Positions 1-33,576 of a stretch of 64,000 nt of DNA are shown here, in pieces. The notes beneath the pieces were generated by a model, which was given only the letters and a program-made list of their open reading frames with translations, did no database searches and was not told the DNA's origin. This DNA comes from Theristus sp. LFF4_11 (lineage: Eukaryota > Nematoda > Chromadorea > Monhysterida > Xyalidae). How positions within the stretch are numbered: the stretch's first letter is position 1; every line of letters starts with the position of its first letter. The position numbers and the translations under genes were made by a program. Where the stretch lies: contig JASANC010002121.1 in NCBI GenBank assembly GCA_030248135.1, forward strand, positions 124,001 to 188,000, written 5' to 3'.

Positions 1-439
1 ATACTCCCATGATTACAAAGCATTCCATAGCTTTTCAGACTCAGCATGCAGAATGTGTTGTGTTTCCCATAAAAGATGACAAATCAGCAAATGTTGCAAT
101 TATTCAATAGCTTGAATTCAATGTCTCGCTTAAAAACTGAGATATTCATTTCTTGTCAAGCTGTTACCAAATCTGAATAGGAAAAAGGCAAATAAGGCTC
201 TGTCCAACAAGCTGCTTGTTGTCCGACACCTGTTCGCTCACTGTTTAGATTTTCTTCTTGAAACATTTTTAAATGTGATTTTCTTTGAAAACTTTACAAT
301 TTGATAAACAAAATAATGTTTGGGGGTTCAAACTATATTAGTTTTCATGAAGATAGATTTGCAAACGCTTGAATAAAATTATACAGTATGGCTAAATAAA
401 TAAGACAGTCCTTGTATTTTCCCTCAAGGTAACTAGAAG

Positions 440-640
440 TTCTCTTTTTCAAGAATGCCATGCCCAATCGTGTCTGCTACGGAGAAAGAATGAACAGAAT
501 AGCACGAAGAATCAGTTAATTTAAAAAAAAACACGTCAAATTTTACACACAATTGGCATTCTGAACGTCTTTTTTCATTCAAATTTCGAGCGCTCCTTGC
601 ACCCTGAAAAAAGCTGCCATGTTTCATCGACCATTCCGTA
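440..640. repeat. Dispersed repeat, copy 1
   Basis: The segment resembles 39180-39410 in the same orientation: both have a CCCAATCGTGTNTG block, then an A-rich run after TTAATTTAAAA, then TGGCNTTCTGAANGTCTTTTTT and a CATTCCGT block, in the same order with small indels. The second copy lies just upstream of the second calcium sensor gene. It is probably an old low-copy mobile fragment, but no terminal repeats are seen. Confidence 0.4.
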
Positions 641-867
641 CCTGTGTTTGAAAATTTCGTTGCCGGTATCCCAGTTCAGCACGCAAGTTATTTGAATCTG
701 TGGAGAAATAAAAGAATTTGAGAGAAAAACTACCTTTAATTTTGACAGTGATTTTTCAAAGTCGGGTAGATGTATTTTTTCTCAGTGGTCAGATACCACT
801 AATATTATAATCGTGTGCTGCACAAATGAAGTCCACACGCAATGTGATACAAAATTGTAGTAAAGTT

Positions 868-1345
868 TAGAATTCCGGCCCGGAGAATTTTCGCCAGCAA
901 GAACAATATTAAACCACACGAAGTGATTTTTGGTAAATAAATTCTTGTGATTTTTTATTTTTGTTTAGAACTTGCTTGCAGTGACTTGTTGTAGGTTCCT
1001 AATCCTAAGCCAAGCCTTTTGATAAGGTAAAAGGGTCACAAATCCTGTTCATGATAAAAAGTTTAAAAATTTAGTTGTAGTTTCTTTTTTCCAGATTTCA
1101 TTTTCCAAAAAAGCAAACAGGACGAACATCATTGAAAATACACTGTAACATGTGAACATCGATATTTTTATTTTATTATTTCATTACCAAAATCACTTCG
1201 TGTGGTTTAATATTGTTCGTGCTGGCGAAAATTCTCCGGGCCGGAATTCTCCGGGCCGGAATTCTTCGGGCCGGAATTCTTCGGGCCGGAATGAGCGGGC
1301 CGGAATTCTTCAGGCCGGAATTAGCGGGCCGGAATTGTACCCCCC
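868..1345. repeat. Foldback structure with a 15-bp GC-rich minisatellite
   Basis: About 66 bases at 871-938 are repeated as a near-perfect inverted copy at 1186-1253. Immediately beyond the right arm is a tandem array (about 1230-1335) of seven units of 14-15 bases, consensus ATTCTCCGGGCCGGA, which is far more GC-rich than its surroundings. The left arm carries one unit of the same array in opposite orientation, so the array probably grew from the end of the inverted repeat. All six frames are open across it because the unit length is near a multiple of three; the resulting Gly-Arg-Asn-Ser repeats are not evidence of a gene. Confidence 0.75.
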
Positions 1346-2225
1346 CGAGTTTAGATAGACTAACACGAGCATATCTTTCGTGGCTTGCCTTCGTGCATGA
1401 AAAGGACACAGGTAACTTGGCAGGTTCATTGCGTGGCTCATGCTCTGATTGCTTAGCCAGTCTGCGGATTTCATTTGTTTCCTGTCCTATGAGCCCTAAT
1501 TCGCTGTCTGCACACGCGTTTTGCTTGCTATAATTATTTTACCAACGAGCCGAGCGCATGAACAACAAAGTTATAGTCACTCATTCGCTTAACCACCGAT
1601 AGAAACACCGGTGTCTCTGTGCTTCATGCTCTATTTTCGTAATTTATTGTCTTAGTTTTGATTTGACCACCATGGAATATTGTATTTGCAGTCGTGTTTA
1701 CCGACATTTTTTACGTTTTCTTACATCAAGCAACTTGAGCCAATCTACACTTCTTGGCTTTTTTTGCGCTTGTTCAAGGCGCGTGGTGTGTTTTCTTTTT
1801 TTGCCGAGCGCCAACCACCGTTAATCAAAAGTATAAGTCCACAGAAATGTTGATTTGAACGTGGTTTTTACCTGAGATTAAACTTGATTCGTGTGATAGA
1901 AATACCCACTTAATTATTTCTGGCGATTCCCCCGTGCCGCTAACGCTGATAAACTTTATTTGAAAGTTAATTATTTCAATCAACAATTCGTCTGACATTT
2001 GAGTGGAACTTTGAACCTGCCAGCTGAATGACACATGTACAGTGATGGTGGTCTGTCTTATAACACAACAAATTCTTAGTCCATACAGATTATTAAAAAA
2101 TGTGTTGTTCTACCGGACCGGTACGATTCTGTTTTCTGTGAAAACGTCAGGACTCGAGCGCGTGCACGTTTGCTATTTCATGATTAGCGTGAATGATACG
2201 AAAATTGTTTGCACCATCTGCAGTA

Positions 2226-2491
2226 CAGGGTGTGCCAAAAGTGCACATTCAAAATTGCATCCAAGAAAGCTATTGGGCTCAATGACTTTTGTAGCCAGCG
2301 TGTAGTGAGTTGGTGACTGCAATTTGAATCCTTAAAAAGGTACGCATGGTTTATCTATTTTTAAGTGCTCAAAAATTTGAGCTCAGCAACCTACATATGT
2401 AGTTGGTTGTTTGCTGTTACTAACACTGTTTTGACGGAAACAAACATTTCGTTTGACATTTTACATATATTTTGTCGCGCACGACACCCTG
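2226..2491. mobile_element. Possible short Tc1/mariner-type MITE
   Basis: The segment begins CAGGGTGTGCCAAAAGTG and ends CACCCTG, with TA on both outer sides. These are the expected end type and target duplication of Tc1/mariner elements. The inverted similarity is clear only for the outer 8 bases, so this could be chance. Confidence 0.3.
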
Positions 2492-3719
2492 TAGGAAGTT
2501 TTATGATTCGTGTCATGAGCGTTCAACAAGCAAGCCGCCCCCACATTCGGTGCTAAGCAAAGCAACGATAACCATAGCAACGTGGACGCAAGGATAATTG
2601 ACGAGGCTCAGTGCTATGATAAGCACATTCTTGTTATTGAACTATTCATGGGCTGCACAAGCAGACAAGCAGCAGCAGCTCACCCGATTTCTCTCGGTTC
2701 TCTCCTTGCTTTGTATATCGCGTGCGATGCCTCGACAGTTGCATGTACAATACACCTGGTAAACTAAAACAACATCATAAAATGTGACAATTTTCTCAAG
2801 GTCTCAACACTTCTTCATTATCTCAATACGTCCACCAGTGTTGCTGCAATTATCAGACGCTTTGAATGAGTAGTTTTCAAAATAAAATTTACAAAATAAA
2901 GTTTTTTTTCCTGAAAAGAGAACAGACCGTCAAGCGGACCAGCTGTATGTTTATGTAACACGTTCGTTCGTGCACGCACAGTGCATACATAACTAATACA
3001 CAGTTGTGAGATGTGCGTATATTTCTCAACATATGGTGCTAACAGATGAATGCGTCTATTCGGCTGGTATTGAGTCGCGTTTCTTTTATGAGGTCTTTCA
3101 CGGTACCGTTATCACCTTGTAGGCCTGCGTCTTTATGTTTGTGGTCTCGCTGCATAAGTGACGACAGTCTGTACGCATCGCTAAATTATACATCATACAA
3201 CCATGTAGGAGGACCGAATTATATTTTGTTCTCGTTTTGTTTGTTTGTAAGCCATAGTCGTTGCACCAAAAAATCTTCAACACTCCTATTTGGCTAGTCA
3301 AAACGACAGCCGAAGAACAGCGGATGGCTGCCAACCAGGTACAATGTATTCGGTGGCATTTGTACGACGACATTGTGGTGTAGGGAACGAAGTGTTCGCC
3401 AATGTCATGTCGCTATAAACTGCAGGCCATTTATAAAATGAATTTACACTCAGTGATACGGGTACTATCATTCTGGTGCAGATCATGTTATGATGCCGTT
3501 ATATTATGTTATATTATGTTATGGTGCTCTGTGTTTTATTGCCAATGTCAATGGACATCAGAGTCGATGCAACAATTTTGGAACAGCTTAGCATTATTCT
3601 TGAGTTCTGTAGTGTACACGTGTCCCCTGGCAACAGAAAAGAGCAACAATGCTGGTGTTTGTGTTGCAGCGTGAGTCGACTGCGGCACGTCCTGGTGTCG
3701 TCGTTCAGGGTCGCCCACG

Positions 3720-25777
<22,058 letters not shown>

Positions 25778-26498
25778 ACGACGCGTCGCAATCAATTGAC
25801 TAAGCCGGTGACAAAATTCAACCCGTTCCTGGTCCTGCAACGTTCGTTCTTCCAGTTTGTGTTCCACTCAATAACTTTACTAATTTATCGAATCATAAAT
25901 TTTGTTGATGTTTTGTCGGTTTTGGCGCATCTAAATGTGGCGGCAGTTGAGTGCATTGTTTTATTTTTTGGCAAAAAGCATGAGCAAAGCAAAAACATTG
26001 CGCTTTTATCACCAAAACTTAAAATTACCAAACTTGCACAGCATACATTTATTGTGGCAATAATAACTATATTTCCACGGCTGCGCACTGTATATCAGCA
26101 CCGTTTCTATTGTTAGAATCATACTTTGTTGCTGTCGAGTGAGCAAGTGAAATGAAGTGGTTTCAGTTTAGCTGTCCATGGCCACCGTTCTTTCGATCTT
26201 ATTTTTTGATATAGTTGTGATATGTACAATCGTGTTTTGGATGGCAAAATTCTAGTGTCATAAATTTCAAAAAATGTTGTGTTCCCAATGTACCAAATGA
26301 TTATCTAAAAGTTATTGTTACATGCTCTTTACTGTTGTTTTGTGGGCAGATTACATCCAAATTTTCTGTTTCTACAAGAAGGTAAAAAATAAAGACTGGG
26401 TTAGTGATTTGCTGAGTAACAAGAATAAAATAAAAAAGCAAACACTCACCAACCAACTGTGGTCCTACAACAAAACTGCAAGCAGAGACACCGTGCGT
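25778..26498. other. Convergent intergenic spacer
   Basis: This is the 3' flank of the Cav2 gene and of the prolyl hydroxylase gene, which is read in the opposite direction. It is AT-rich with no recognisable gene, RNA or repeat. The poly(A) sites of both genes should be here. Confidence 0.5.
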
Positions 26499-27907
26499 TC
26501 AATATGTGATACGAAATTTGAGCAAGTGATGTTCAAATGATTTAATCCTATAATAGTGGTCATTAGTTAGCGGACAAGGTAATGCAAACTCCTGACCGAA
26601 TTGATGTATCCATAAAGTTGCAGCTATTTTGTTGCCTTTGATCACCGGACAAGCGCCATGAAACGCTCGTTTTTCAAGGTGACCGTTTGGTGCCATGTTG
26701 AACCAGAGCAACGCATCGCCGGCCGTTGGACGAACGCAGACGCCGAGGTGTGGAAACAGCGTTGCTGAAACAAGCAACCCATGCACTGTGAAGACCGAGT
26801 CAATGGAAAACGATCTCAGCAGATAATCCACAAATACGTAGATTATTGAAGTTTACCACCGCCGATGTCAGCTGGTTGTGCGACAACAAATAATGTAGCA
26901 ATTCTGTTGCCATAATTGTTCACCCAGTAATTGTTGAAAGCAACCTCCGGTGGAATAAAGTCGTCATGCGGCGCATAGTGACCACCTGGTTCGTACGAAA
27001 GTAACTGAAAACGAGTTTCCAGAAGTTTCGACAAAAACGGCAGATGAATCTCAATATTTTGGCAGATACATACGTGTAAATAAATATTTTACGACATGCT
27101 GTACTTGTCATTAGTTAGGCCCGCGAATTTCTAAATCTCTTTCTTACTTTACTGTTTTATGAAAAAATGCTTTACAGAGGTTCAAACTGTAACATAAACC
27201 AATCCTTAACTTTTTTTTTAATTTCAAAAATACTCGTACTCTTTGATCAATCAAAAGATTTCTGATGTAAGTATGTTAAAGATTTATGTAAAAGTACGTA
27301 CGTTCCACAGCTCGGTTGCTGTTTTGTTTATCGCCAGCACATTTTCAACACTTGATGTCAGAACAGAAAACCCTGGTTGATACATTTCTACAAACAACCC
27401 ACTAGCTATTCGGCTTTTTTGTGCTTGTGCGCGGTTTGTCGTAGTTTCCTTAAAGACGCCCTGGGTCGTCAGTTGACTGAAAGTATTCGGAAAGTCAAGA
27501 ATCCTCTTCAGACGACGTTTACTGCGCTGCGACTACCACTGCAAGAACTCAAAACACTTTTCTATGCACGTTTATGGAAACAACCGCTTTACTTACTTAT
27601 TTTGTTAAACTGCCGAGTGAATCTAACATTAATCAGATTTACCTTTGTTTGGCATATTGAACAAGCTGTTGAGATGTTGATGACGACGCAAAGTCATGAA
27701 ACCAGACAAGCAATGGCTCAACGTGCAACAGTTCAATGTTGCTGACAGTCAGCAAAAACACATTGACCAATGTAAAACACGCTAAACCCTTTGATGCTGA
27801 CGCTGTTTGGTTGAGAAAACTGTCACCATTTTCAATCAGTGAGTTACACAAAGCGAGGTGCTCGACGTTCCAAAGTGTGCTGCCCGTAAAATTAGATCGA
27901 TTGGCAT
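26499..27907 (-). CDS. Prolyl 4-hydroxylase alpha-subunit-like protein, C-terminal exons
   Basis: This enzyme class hydroxylates proline in collagen-type repeats in the endoplasmic reticulum, using Fe(II), 2-oxoglutarate and oxygen. Exons on the minus strand, in order of translation: 27781-27907 (boundaries less sure), 27643-27741, 27302-27476, 26857-27004, 26499-26764. The catalytic double-stranded beta-helix is recognisable: iron ligands H and D in YAPHDDF, the distal His in FHGACPVIKGNK, and the Lys of GNK that holds 2-oxoglutarate. The stretch EPLLVWFHDF matches the start of the catalytic domain. The protein ends 17-18 residues beyond the usual QEF..PC terminus. N-terminal exons (substrate-binding and dimerisation domains, signal peptide) should lie upstream, above 27.9 kb, but were not identified. 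Active-site residues look intact. Nematodes use several such subunits for cuticle collagens. Confidence 0.8.
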
Positions 27908-29169
27908 CTGCAAAGATATTTTAAAACAAATGAAAATTAGAGTTTTTTGGAACGCGGCCTTTTTTTACTGGGTACAACTAAGGTTAGGGGTTCTGAAAAA
28001 AAAATTATTTTTTTAAACGTAAATTTTTTTAAATTTTCTTTTACGTTGCCCTGAAAATTCGATTTTTGGCATAACTTTTTGAAAGTTCAAACTAAATATT
28101 CTTCCAAACTTCCTTGTGTATGTCATTATTTAGTCATTTTGATCGTCGTCCTCCATGTTTTTTGATTTGGATAACTTCTGGGGTCAATTTTTAGCGTTGA
28201 AATGAATAGGCTGAATTGAAATGTTGCTGCAGACATTATTGTGGTGCAACTTAGAACATGTTTTAGTCGGTCGGCCAAATTGAGATCTTGTTGTTTGGTG
28301 TGTGTGTTTGGGGTCCACAATGGAGTAGTGCGATGTATTATCGTTAAACGATTGGGGCGGAGCGGAGGTGTTGGTCAATACCTACCACACGACCGTTTTT
28401 CAGATACCCGATAACTTCATGGCCATGCAACTGAAACTTCATTGTTGTGTACGTATGTGCTGGTGAACTTGCCTCTGGCAGTTGCCCGCAACGTGATCGC
28501 CAAATATGGTACGTGTTTTCAGTACGTTTCCAAAGTCCAGGCATAGGTGTTTTGAAGAGCGGACCCTCGCCATGTGGCAGATAGCATAGCTGGCTGACCT
28601 AAAACTAAGTGTCTTGGGGGACCGGCCAGGCCGACGGGGGATGCAGACAGCTGCAGCAAACAAGGAGTTTTTGAACACAGCCAACGTTCACCGGATCGGT
28701 CTAAAAATGAAGCTGAACTCAGGCTCGGAAAGACGCTTCGAACAAACCTGACTTGTAAAAAAATTATTTTTAGTTAAAAAAATCTGGATTTTCCTCTAAC
28801 CCTAGGTACAACGTGCGCTTATCTCTACAAACTAAATACAATGTACATTGCACATTTACGAACCATCCGCATTAATTGGCAGTTTTGTTGAAACAAATGA
28901 GACGAACACTAGCAACGTGTTCATAGCAGCATCAACTTTATTGCTGTATTACATTTTACACAACCGTGTGGTCGGAGTTTGATAAATCATAGCGAGAGTA
29001 TGTTGTTGTTGTAATCGCAAAAAAAAATGCAGATAAAGATTAATTCAAATAAAACCTTGCAATGAAAATGATCAAAAATTTTGCTCGCTACCATTCACTT
29101 TCGGTCCATGCTTCTTTACGACCAGTCAGACAACGACTTGAAGGCATTGTAACCCCGTGACACTTTGTG

Positions 29170-29310
29170 ACATTGTATCATGCCATCGTATTGTGTACAG
29201 TCATTTTTAATGTGATGCAATGCAATTTTTAATGTCAGACAAGTAAACGACGGGTAAACTGAAGCAACCTTTTGAACTAAAACTTGACACAGTGGAAGAA
29301 CTTGCATTCC
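29170..29310 (-). pseudogene. Repeat-like coding fragment, copy 3
   Basis: On the minus strand the segment reads MQVLPLCQVLVQKVAS and its DNA (GCAAGTTCTTCCACTG) matches the copies in Cav2 introns near 10985 and 15857. It is short, with stops in the aligned frame further on. Confidence 0.35.
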
Positions 29311-30487
29311 GAGTTTCGTTGTGTCAAAATTTCAGTTTGAGCGGTCAATGCAATGAGTTAAAAAACCAAAGGTTTCTTCTGAAAAACAAATGTTTGTGGC
29401 ATTAGTATATTCCTGAAATTATTGTCTCCCCACCCAACTTAACGTCGTCGTAGTCGCCACTTTTTACTACCTACAATGTAAGCTTTGTAGACTACGCAAT
29501 GTTTAAAGAGCTTCGTTCTTTATCCAACTTTGAACTTCATAACATGGATCACGCAATATTTGCAATCAACGGTAACTTTACAGTTTTATTTTGTTTGGAA
29601 CAATTTTTAAGACAAGAGCCCGAACACAGAACTTCACACATTCTCAAAAGTGGCAAACTGACTACTGCATGTAACACGGTACACACATAATAATTCATCG
29701 CTTTTATGATTGCGCAGCTTACGCTTTGATAACTGGTGATAAATTGCGGTCTCGCACTTTGTCTGAAAAACACGTTTAAAAAGCAAAAGCAAAAACCAAT
29801 AATAAAATACTATTTCACCAAACGTAGATAGCCAAGCTTCAACATTCGTTTGCTAACATCTGCTAGGCATCATACAGTCAAAGCAAAATGAGTACCTAAT
29901 AATGTTACAGCTTCTGCTTGCGAGCTACTCCACAAGTACATTTGCATTTCAAAATTTAGTTTTCAGCACTCAGAGAAAGATCTTCAAAACACGGCGCACA
30001 AACGCCAATGTGAGATCACAAGGCAGACGGTCCAGTCCAGTCCAGTCGGCGTGTGTCCAGCAAGCGAGTTGTGCTCGCTTTATGCGAAATGCACCGTGTA
30101 ACACAAAATGTAGCAGTGGTTCACAGCAGAAACACTTTGTGTACTTTTTGTTAATGCACAAAGCGTCTTCATATAGCTTAAGCTGACGTGGATGTTGTAT
30201 GCGATTCGCCAACGTGCATTATTACATGTGGTCGGTTTCAGACTCATATGACGCGTTGACGTTCAGTGCGCACAAAACATTTCCCACCACCACAACACAG
30301 CAAACCGTGGCACTCCGGCGTGCCTTTTCGTCTTTTTTCTCCTGTCATCCAAAACGACCACTTTTAAGATCAGGTTACATTATATTTTTGTATGCCAAAT
30401 TGCATCACCAAACACCAGCATCATTTTTTAGCAAGTCTGAAAACAGTTGTGATGTAGTTCTTTATTCGATAGCCAGTTGATAAACAA

Positions 30488-30700
30488 TTGATTGCCAAAA
30501 AGCAAGCGGTATGTTTAGTTAAATTAATTTTTTCATTGGCTTCATTAGTTCCAATCTTAGCATGGCTTTTGCGGGTTCTGGAAAACCTGAACAGTCAAAC
30601 AATGCTGTTGCCATTTGTTTCTTTGAAAGCTGCAGATGAAGCAGAAGCATTGTGTGGCAGTAACCCGATGCTTCACTTTCCAATGTTATTCCCTCTTTAA
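30488..30700 (+). pseudogene. Repeat-like coding fragment, copy 4
   Basis: The frame includes VPILAWLLRVLENL and then LLPFVSLKAADEAEAL, which resembles the copy at 15820-15910 (TILAQVLTEQLETQVFPLLQ) in spacing and hydrophobic pattern. The resemblance is to HEAT-type helical repeats in general. No start codon context or splice partners were found. Confidence 0.3.
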
Positions 30701-31120
30701 TTAACGTTGTTGCTCTGTTCTCTCGTAAATATTCACAACACGCTCGCTATTGCTCTAATTTGGAATTGAAACTGTACCGTGGTGGAATTAAGTAACAGGA
30801 GAGATCGTCATGTGTAACACTGTTTATGTACTTATGTTACGTGCACAAGCATATTGTATTATTGTGAGCTTTACTTACATTCAGTTTTGATTAAAATTCA
30901 GCAGCTGAAGTAATTCATAACATCACCAAAATTTTGCTCATCTCACTGTGTGCATCAGAGCAGAGGACTGGGTTAGCTTATTCAAGAACTGATAAAATGT
31001 CGATGCGATCTTTCAAAAGAAGCGTGTAAACTGCCGAACAGCAGACACCTCCCAAACAATAAATTCATTCGACTGAAACACTTTGTCTATTGGTTTTGAA
31101 CCTTGGCTGGAACTATCTAG

Positions 31121-32250
31121 ATAGCAGCTGACCTATGCCAACGGCCCGGATTAAAAAACGATTTTTTGATTCTGATTTTGAGCCGCTTTAATTCTCAAAC
31201 CACTGTTGTAGATTTCAATAACAATAATCGTTTATGTTCAAACCAAGCTGAACCCGTCGATGCCTAATTATTTGCTTTAAAACAATGTTTATCAACTAAC
31301 TTTTTGTCCGGTCTAATTGCAATAAACTGCATTCCCTTCATTATGACAAAAAACAATCTCTTTTGAATAGCTCCATTCCACTGTCATTCCGTTAAAAATA
31401 ACAAAACGCAACATTGTCTGATCCGCAACAATCAACTGCATTCCCGTTCAAATTATCAAATAGCAACCATTTTTGATCAGCAATAATCCACTGCCATTCT
31501 CGTTCAAATTATCAAAAAAGCAATCATTTTTTATCATCAGCATTCCAATGTTATTCCCATTCAAAATAACAAAAGCAATCTTCTTCATTTTCATTCGAAA
31601 GCATTGAAAAAGTCACCATCTCCCGTCTAATATGCAGCTTGCTTTAAACAGTTGATTAGTGCTGATGGTACATGATGTGTATGACCAACAGCAAAACGGG
31701 CTTTTTGTATTACAAAAGTTAATAAAAGATAATAGATTTTTTATATTCAGAATGGGAATGGCAGTTCATTGCTGCTTAACAAAGAAGATTGGGTTTCGAT
31801 ATTTTAAACGGGAATGACAGGAGAATGTTGCTGATCAAAAAACATTGCTTTTTGATATGTTGAACGGAAATTGCAGTTGATTGTGGCTGATCAAAGAAGA
31901 TTGTTTTTTTTAATAATTTAAACGGGAATACAGCTGATTGTTGCTGATCAAACAAGATTGCATTTTGTTATTTTGAAAGGGAATAAGAATGGAACACTGC
32001 TAATCAAAACAAAATTGTTTTTTTTTGATAATTTGAACAGGGATGCATTTAATTGCATCAAGACAGGACAAAAAGAAAGTTGGTAAACATTGCTTTCAGA
32101 GCAAATAATTACGCAACGACGGGTACAGCATGCTTTGAATATAAACGTTTATTGTTATTGAAATCTACAACAGCACTTTTGAAGCAGCTCAAAATCAAAA
32201 TCAAAAATACATTTTTTTAATCCGGGCGGTAGGCACGGGCCAACTGCTAG
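31121..32250. mobile_element. Palindromic element with Helitron-like hairpin ends
   Basis: A 1.1 kb element whose halves are inverted copies. The right end reads CCCGGGCGGTAGGCACGGG-like hairpin followed by CCAACTGCTAG and then T, which is the hairpin-plus-CTAG terminus of a Helitron; the left end is the decayed inverted version. Terminal arms are similar for about 190 bases. The interior has several diverged units of about 75 bases (such as TGATCAGCAATAATCCACTG and its complement). No protein is encoded. The same terminal sequence occurs near 37636 and 41595. Confidence 0.75.
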
Positions 32251-32282
32251 TCCTTATCAAAAACTGCACAGGATGATTAAAA

Positions 32283-32547
32283 CACGTCTTCATCATCATT
32301 TAAGTTTACTTCTGTAAATATCACATCGTCTACTGTTTCAGTGTCACCTATCTGCTCCATGATTGTCCTGTTTTAGTCTCTCAAATGTTTAATGAATCCA
32401 CCGTTGTTTTCAACGACGCCTGTAAGCTATGCCTGAAAACAACGGTGGACACGTTGAACGGTTTAAGCAACTAAAACAAGACAATTATGGAGCAGGTGCC
32501 AGTGAAACAGAAGACGATGTGGTATTGCCAGAAGCAAACTTTTGATG
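32283..32547. repeat. Foldback repeat with about 120-base arms
   Basis: The segment folds around 32423: CCACCGTTGTTTTCA at 32399 faces TGAAAACAACGGTGG at 32435, and outward CTCCATGATTGTCCTGTTTTAG faces CTAAAACAAGACAATTATGGAG. Similarity continues to about 32283 and 32547 with mismatches. It directly abuts the hAT-like element that begins at 32562. Confidence 0.7.
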
Positions 32548-32561
32548 ACGTGTGTCCCAAT

Positions 32562-33252
32562 TAGGGTTGTTAAAAAAACAAAAGTCGTCATTTTTGTTTA
32601 AAAAAATGTTTTTTTTAATTTCAAAAATCAAAAGTTGTGCTAAATCAATCAGGGAGTCCGAAGAACCACATATGATATGCAAGCGCCTCCCGAATGACTC
32701 CCGTATGGCGGAACTTTGCAGATTTTGTTTTGGTGACCTCAATTACCCCCTTTCCAAACCGTCACCATGCCTCTTCTTGTGTTTTGACCTCCAAAACGTC
32801 ACTAATTGTCCCCAGCTAAGCTAATGCTAAAGTGAAGACAAACATACCACCTTGAAATTCGATCAATTCTTCTGATGGTGTCGCGACGACACGACACGAA
32901 GCAGCAATCAGACAACGTAGCGCTTGCAAACGGAGCAGCGAGCACAATCGGACGCTCAGCGAGGCGAATCGTCACCTTATCTGCATCGGAAATAGTAGGC
33001 CAAGCTTTGGGACGCTCAAAAACTTCATCGCAGATGTTGTCGAAGCCTAAAATCAGTCGGTAAAACGGTCCAAAATCGACGACTGCTGACGGTTTTACGA
33101 GGTTTTCAAAGAAAGTTTTTGTTGAACTTTCGAAAAATTTTGCCAAATTTGAGGTTTTCCGAGCATATTAGAGGAAAATTTTTCGAATTAAAAAATCGGC
33201 ATTTTTGTTTTTTTAATCACTTTTTAATTTCGATTTTTGTTTAACAACCCTA
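32562..33252. mobile_element. Non-autonomous hAT-like transposon with 8-bp target duplication
   Basis: The ends are TAGGGTTGTTAAAAAAACAA on the left and, inverted, TAGGGTTGTTAAACAAAAA on the right, typical of hAT-family elements. They are flanked by GTCCCAAT (32554-32561) and GTCCCGAT (33253-33260), a near-identical 8-base duplication as hAT insertion produces. The 691-base body has small frames on both strands but no recognisable transposase. Confidence 0.85.
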
Positions 33253-33576
33253 GTCCCGATGCTTGAAAATGTAAAAAACAGCGAAAATATAAAGTTTTGG
33301 ATAAAAGTACCGCTGTGCCTAACAGAGCTAATATTTTTGGCTGAAATTTTTACACAACAAATGGAAAGGACTATATGGCTAAAAGAGGTGGGAATGTCAG
33401 CTTCAGACATCAATTCAGTCGCGAGATCGAAGCGTTTTAAAAGTTGACGTTTTTTGATCATTCTGTATTAGCTTTTTGCTTTTGTAAACTTTAGCATAAT
33501 TCTTTTAGTGTAGGTAATGTGACTGCGACAGCAATTCTACACAACAACATTCATCTCGGATCAACCGCAATTTGCA

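Larger units (their letters stand above)
1..3719. other. Upstream non-genic DNA
   Basis: No reading frame in this stretch resembles a known protein and no splice-linked set of frames was found. It holds a foldback structure with a GC-rich minisatellite (868-1345), a possible short TA-flanked element (2226-2491), and a segment at about 440-640 that resembles 39180-39410. The end of the stretch lies just upstream of the first proposed exon of the calcium channel gene, so promoter and 5' UTR sequence should be here, but no core promoter motif could be assigned. Confidence 0.6.
27908..31120. other. Stretch without a firm gene
   Basis: The N-terminal exons of the prolyl hydroxylase may be in the lower part, but no frame could be matched. 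Minus-strand frames at 28391-28608 and 28600-28745 are long, relatively GC-rich and bounded by possible splice sites, yet match no family I recognise. Two fragments of a multi-copy coding-like sequence lie at about 29170-29310 (minus) and 30488-30700 (plus). The rest is AT-rich with no visible feature. Confidence 0.4.

Noticed and set aside
1152..1533. Overlapping frames on both strands encoding Gly-Arg-Asn-Ser repeats
   Set aside because: All frames are open only because a 15-base minisatellite has no stops; there is no start context or similarity.
32802..33146. Minus-strand frame of 114 codons
   Set aside because: It lies entirely inside the non-autonomous hAT-like element and overlaps an opposite frame; no transposase similarity.
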